A DNA stretch of 64,000 bases, taken from positions 1 to 64,000 of the forward strand of contig JBDHUC010000006.1 in NCBI GenBank assembly GCA_039808985.1, written 5' to 3'. Position numbers and translations under genes: made by a program. Shown here in pieces: positions 62,676-64,000 of this stretch (its first letter is position 1; each line of letters begins with the position of its first letter). Source of the DNA: SXRF01 sp039808985 (GTDB lineage Bacteria > Pseudomonadota > Alphaproteobacteria > Rickettsiales > SXRF01). Under the pieces are notes generated by a model. It had not been told where the DNA came from. It was given only the letters and a program-made list of their open reading frames with translations, and made no database searches.

Positions 62676-62945
62676 ATGATAATAGATGTCTATGATACAT
62701 ACTCTAAATTAGAAAACGGAAGCATAATACATTTTGACGTACTGCTTCCCGGAGGATCAACTAAAGAAACCGCAATTAAATTTGCCCGTGAATTTCTGCA
62801 GGAAATTGGGGCGCCGGTTGAAATGCTGAAACAGGAACGGTGTAATTTCTGTCATTCACAGGATGCTCCTGGAGAAATAAAATCCTTTATCGAAAAGCAT
62901 GGGCATTTTATATTGCAAATGGAAGGTTGCCCACAGCCACATTAA
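62676..62945 (+). CDS. DUF2024-family protein
   Basis: This 89-residue protein begins MIIDVYDTYSKLENGSIIHF then DVLLPGGSTKETAIKFAREF, matching DUF2024, a small protein family of unknown function. It contains CNFCHSQ near residue 57, a CxxCH metal- or heme-like pair, and a third Cys near the end (EGCPQPH). It is the second gene of the redox operon. Confidence 0.82.
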   Translation: MIIDVYDTYSKLENGSIIHFDVLLPGGSTKETAIKFAREFLQEIGAPVEMLKQERCNFCHSQDAPGEIKSFIEKHGHFILQMEGCPQPH

Positions 62946-62961
62946 AAATTATCAATTCAGT

Positions 62962-63438
62962 ATGCATGATTTAATAACAGCGCCCGAATTTATCGTAAGT
63001 AAATGGCTTAACTGCGAAAAACCACTAAGCCTTGAAGCCTTGCGGGGCAAGGTGGTTATGGTTGTAGCTTTCCAGATGCTGTGCCCTGGCTGCGCTATTG
63101 AGGCGATACCGCAGGCCAATAAAATATTCGCATCATTTGCTGAAAAGGATCTCGCAGTTATTGGCCTGCACACGGTATTTGAGCATCATGCTGCCATGCA
63201 GGAAGAATCGCTAAAAGCTTTTTTGCATGAATATAAGGTTGCATTCCCGGTTGCAATTGATAAGCCAACAGAAGGCTATCCTATACCACACACTATGGGT
63301 ATATACCAGATGCAGGGCACTCCCACCTTGCTGCTGATTGACAGGCAGGGCAGGCTCCGTACAAATCATTTTGGCCATGTTCCGGATTTGTTGCTGGGTG
63401 CCGAGCTTATGAAACTTATTCTGGAAAAGCAGGAATAG
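62962..63438 (+). CDS. TlpA-like peroxiredoxin/thioredoxin-fold protein
   Basis: This 158-residue protein has a redoxin fold with VMVVAFQMLCPGCAIEAIPQ (active CPGC) and MQGTPTLLLIDRQGRLRTNH. There is no signal peptide, so it is cytoplasmic, unlike membrane-anchored TlpA. The open frame reaches 62899 but would overlap the DUF2024 gene, so I start at ATG 62962 (MHDLITAPEF). It is followed directly by the MarR gene. Confidence 0.82.
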   Translation: MHDLITAPEFIVSKWLNCEKPLSLEALRGKVVMVVAFQMLCPGCAIEAIPQANKIFASFAEKDLAVIGLHTVFEHHAAMQEESLKAFLHEYKVAFPVAIDKPTEGYPIPHTMGIYQMQGTPTLLLIDRQGRLRTNHFGHVPDLLLGAELMKLILEKQE

Positions 63439-64000
63439 ATGGCCAGCGCATTTGACAGGAACGAGCAGCAGGTAAACCGAAATGCCAAAATAATCGCTGG
63501 CATTGAACGGTTATCGACATTATTCCGTGCTGCGTTATGGGAAGAAGCCAAGCAATATAATCTAAGCCCGTTGCAGGTTCAGATATTATTATTCATTGCC
63601 TTTCACGATGCAAAACAATGCAGTGTCACTGGCCTGGCGCGTGAATTTGCCGTAACCAAGGCCACGATAAGTGATGCGGTTAAGGTCCTGCTGGAAAAGG
63701 AGTTATTGAAAAAAATATCCGGTGAGGATGCGCGTGGTTTTCTGCTGGCCCTTAGCGCAACTGGCAAAAAATATGTCACCGGCCTGTCCGGGTTTGGCGA
63801 TTTTTTTGCACATTCCCTGTCCGATATGCCAGAGCAGGAATTAAGCAGGATATGGGAAGGTGTATTGCTGCTCATCGGTAATTTGCAGAAAACCAGCATG
63901 ATACCGATGCGGATGTGTTATAACTGCCAGCATTTTGGCAAAGACTATCCCGGTGGCAATCCTCATTTCTGCAAGCTTATGCAAAAGCCTCTGGCAATTG
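63439..64000 (+). CDS. MarR-family regulator with C-terminal Cys cluster (partial)
   Basis: 187 residues are seen and the frame runs off the window. The winged helix (about 35-115) has LSPLQVQILLFIAFHDAKQC, VTGLAREFAVTKATISDAVK and LEKELLKKISGEDARGF. After about residue 155 comes MRMCYNCQHFGKD then HFCKLM, a CxxC-x(n)-C cluster that could bind zinc or an iron-sulfur centre. It starts on the base after the upstream stop. It is probably the thiol- or metal-sensing regulator of this operon. Confidence 0.82.
   Translation, partial: MASAFDRNEQQVNRNAKIIAGIERLSTLFRAALWEEAKQYNLSPLQVQILLFIAFHDAKQCSVTGLAREFAVTKATISDAVKVLLEKELLKKISGEDARGFLLALSATGKKYVTGLSGFGDFFAHSLSDMPEQELSRIWEGVLLLIGNLQKTSMIPMRMCYNCQHFGKDYPGGNPHFCKLMQKPLAI

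Noticed and set aside
1..64000. CRISPR arrays, rRNA operons or a complete prophage
   Set aside because: No regularly spaced direct repeats, no rRNA-like sequence, and no capsid, terminase or integrase genes were seen; the holin and VirB2-like genes stand alone.

Overview
The window reads as chromosome of a Gram-negative alphaproteobacterium of moderate GC. The lpxC-bamD-recN-ligA gene order, a Usg-family protein, a gene-transfer-agent-type holin, an outer-membrane beta-barrel protein and several KdpD/KdpE- and CsbD-type stress genes point that way. The genus cannot be fixed from sequence alone. No rRNA or CRISPR array is present. There are two tRNA genes, Thr(CGT) and Lys(CTT).

Layout. 0-7.7 kb: the tail of an IS481-type transposase, an unknown membrane protein with a palindromic insert in its coding sequence, an alanine/sodium symporter, a small beta-barrel protein, a rhodanese, a mannose-1-phosphate guanylyltransferase, and a histidine kinase with a stand-alone receiver. 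7.8-15.6 kb: a stress block of small proteins (two CsbD-like, DUF883-like, DUF1269-like and several unknowns) interleaved with two KdpE-like regulators and a KdpD-like kinase that lacks the N-terminal KdpD ATPase domain; no kdpFABC is seen. 15.8-17.7 kb: a lipoprotein, a TraX-like protein and a phage-type holin. 17.9-26.3 kb: envelope and DNA-maintenance genes lpxC, bamD, recN, ligA, prmA and pepP, the last four joined by 4-base overlaps.

26.3-30.4 kb is accessory: a REP-like palindrome, an IS110-family insertion sequence with a roughly 280-base non-coding leader that could encode a bridge RNA, a PcfJ-like/leucine-rich-repeat gene broken by a perfect 10-base tandem duplication, a divergent pair of XRE regulators, and tRNA-Thr with a nearby copy of its 3' end. 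30.4-35.4 kb is a compact five-gene operon on the minus strand: SPFH protein, NAD-kinase-like protein, short PRPP-synthetase-like protein, nicotinamide phosphoribosyltransferase and an NrtR-type regulator. Its promoter carries a perfect palindrome lying from the -10 box into the spacer. This is the most distinctive system in the window: a self-regulated NAD salvage or NAD-repair module that resembles the phage nadV-prs pair and the NARP1 logic.

35.5-38.1 kb: a saccharopine-dehydrogenase-like, DCC/DUF4166 and DUF2269 cluster. 38.1-46.2 kb: tRNA-Lys, usg, yaaA, a TadE/TadG-like cluster with a recent tandem duplication, a UDP-glucuronate decarboxylase and etfBA. 46.4-53.5 kb: NAD synthetase, two tandem multi-membrane-span proteins, and divergent astE-like and astB genes. 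53.6-59.5 kb: an orphan VirB2-like pilin, a Crp-type regulator, a LemA/TPM trio, acetyl-CoA synthetase and 3-hydroxybutyrate dehydrogenase. 59.5-64 kb: a GmrSD-type (DUF262/DUF1524) gene with a small partner, a glutamine amidotransferase, and a redox operon (four genes, each with a CxxC motif, ending in a MarR regulator that runs off the window) behind a strong promoter overlapping a perfect palindrome.

A dispersed palindromic repeat occurs in three forms: a full 146-base copy near 11.9 kb, an internally deleted copy near 46.35 kb, and a half-copy that supplies the stop codon of a kdpE-like gene near 13.58 kb.
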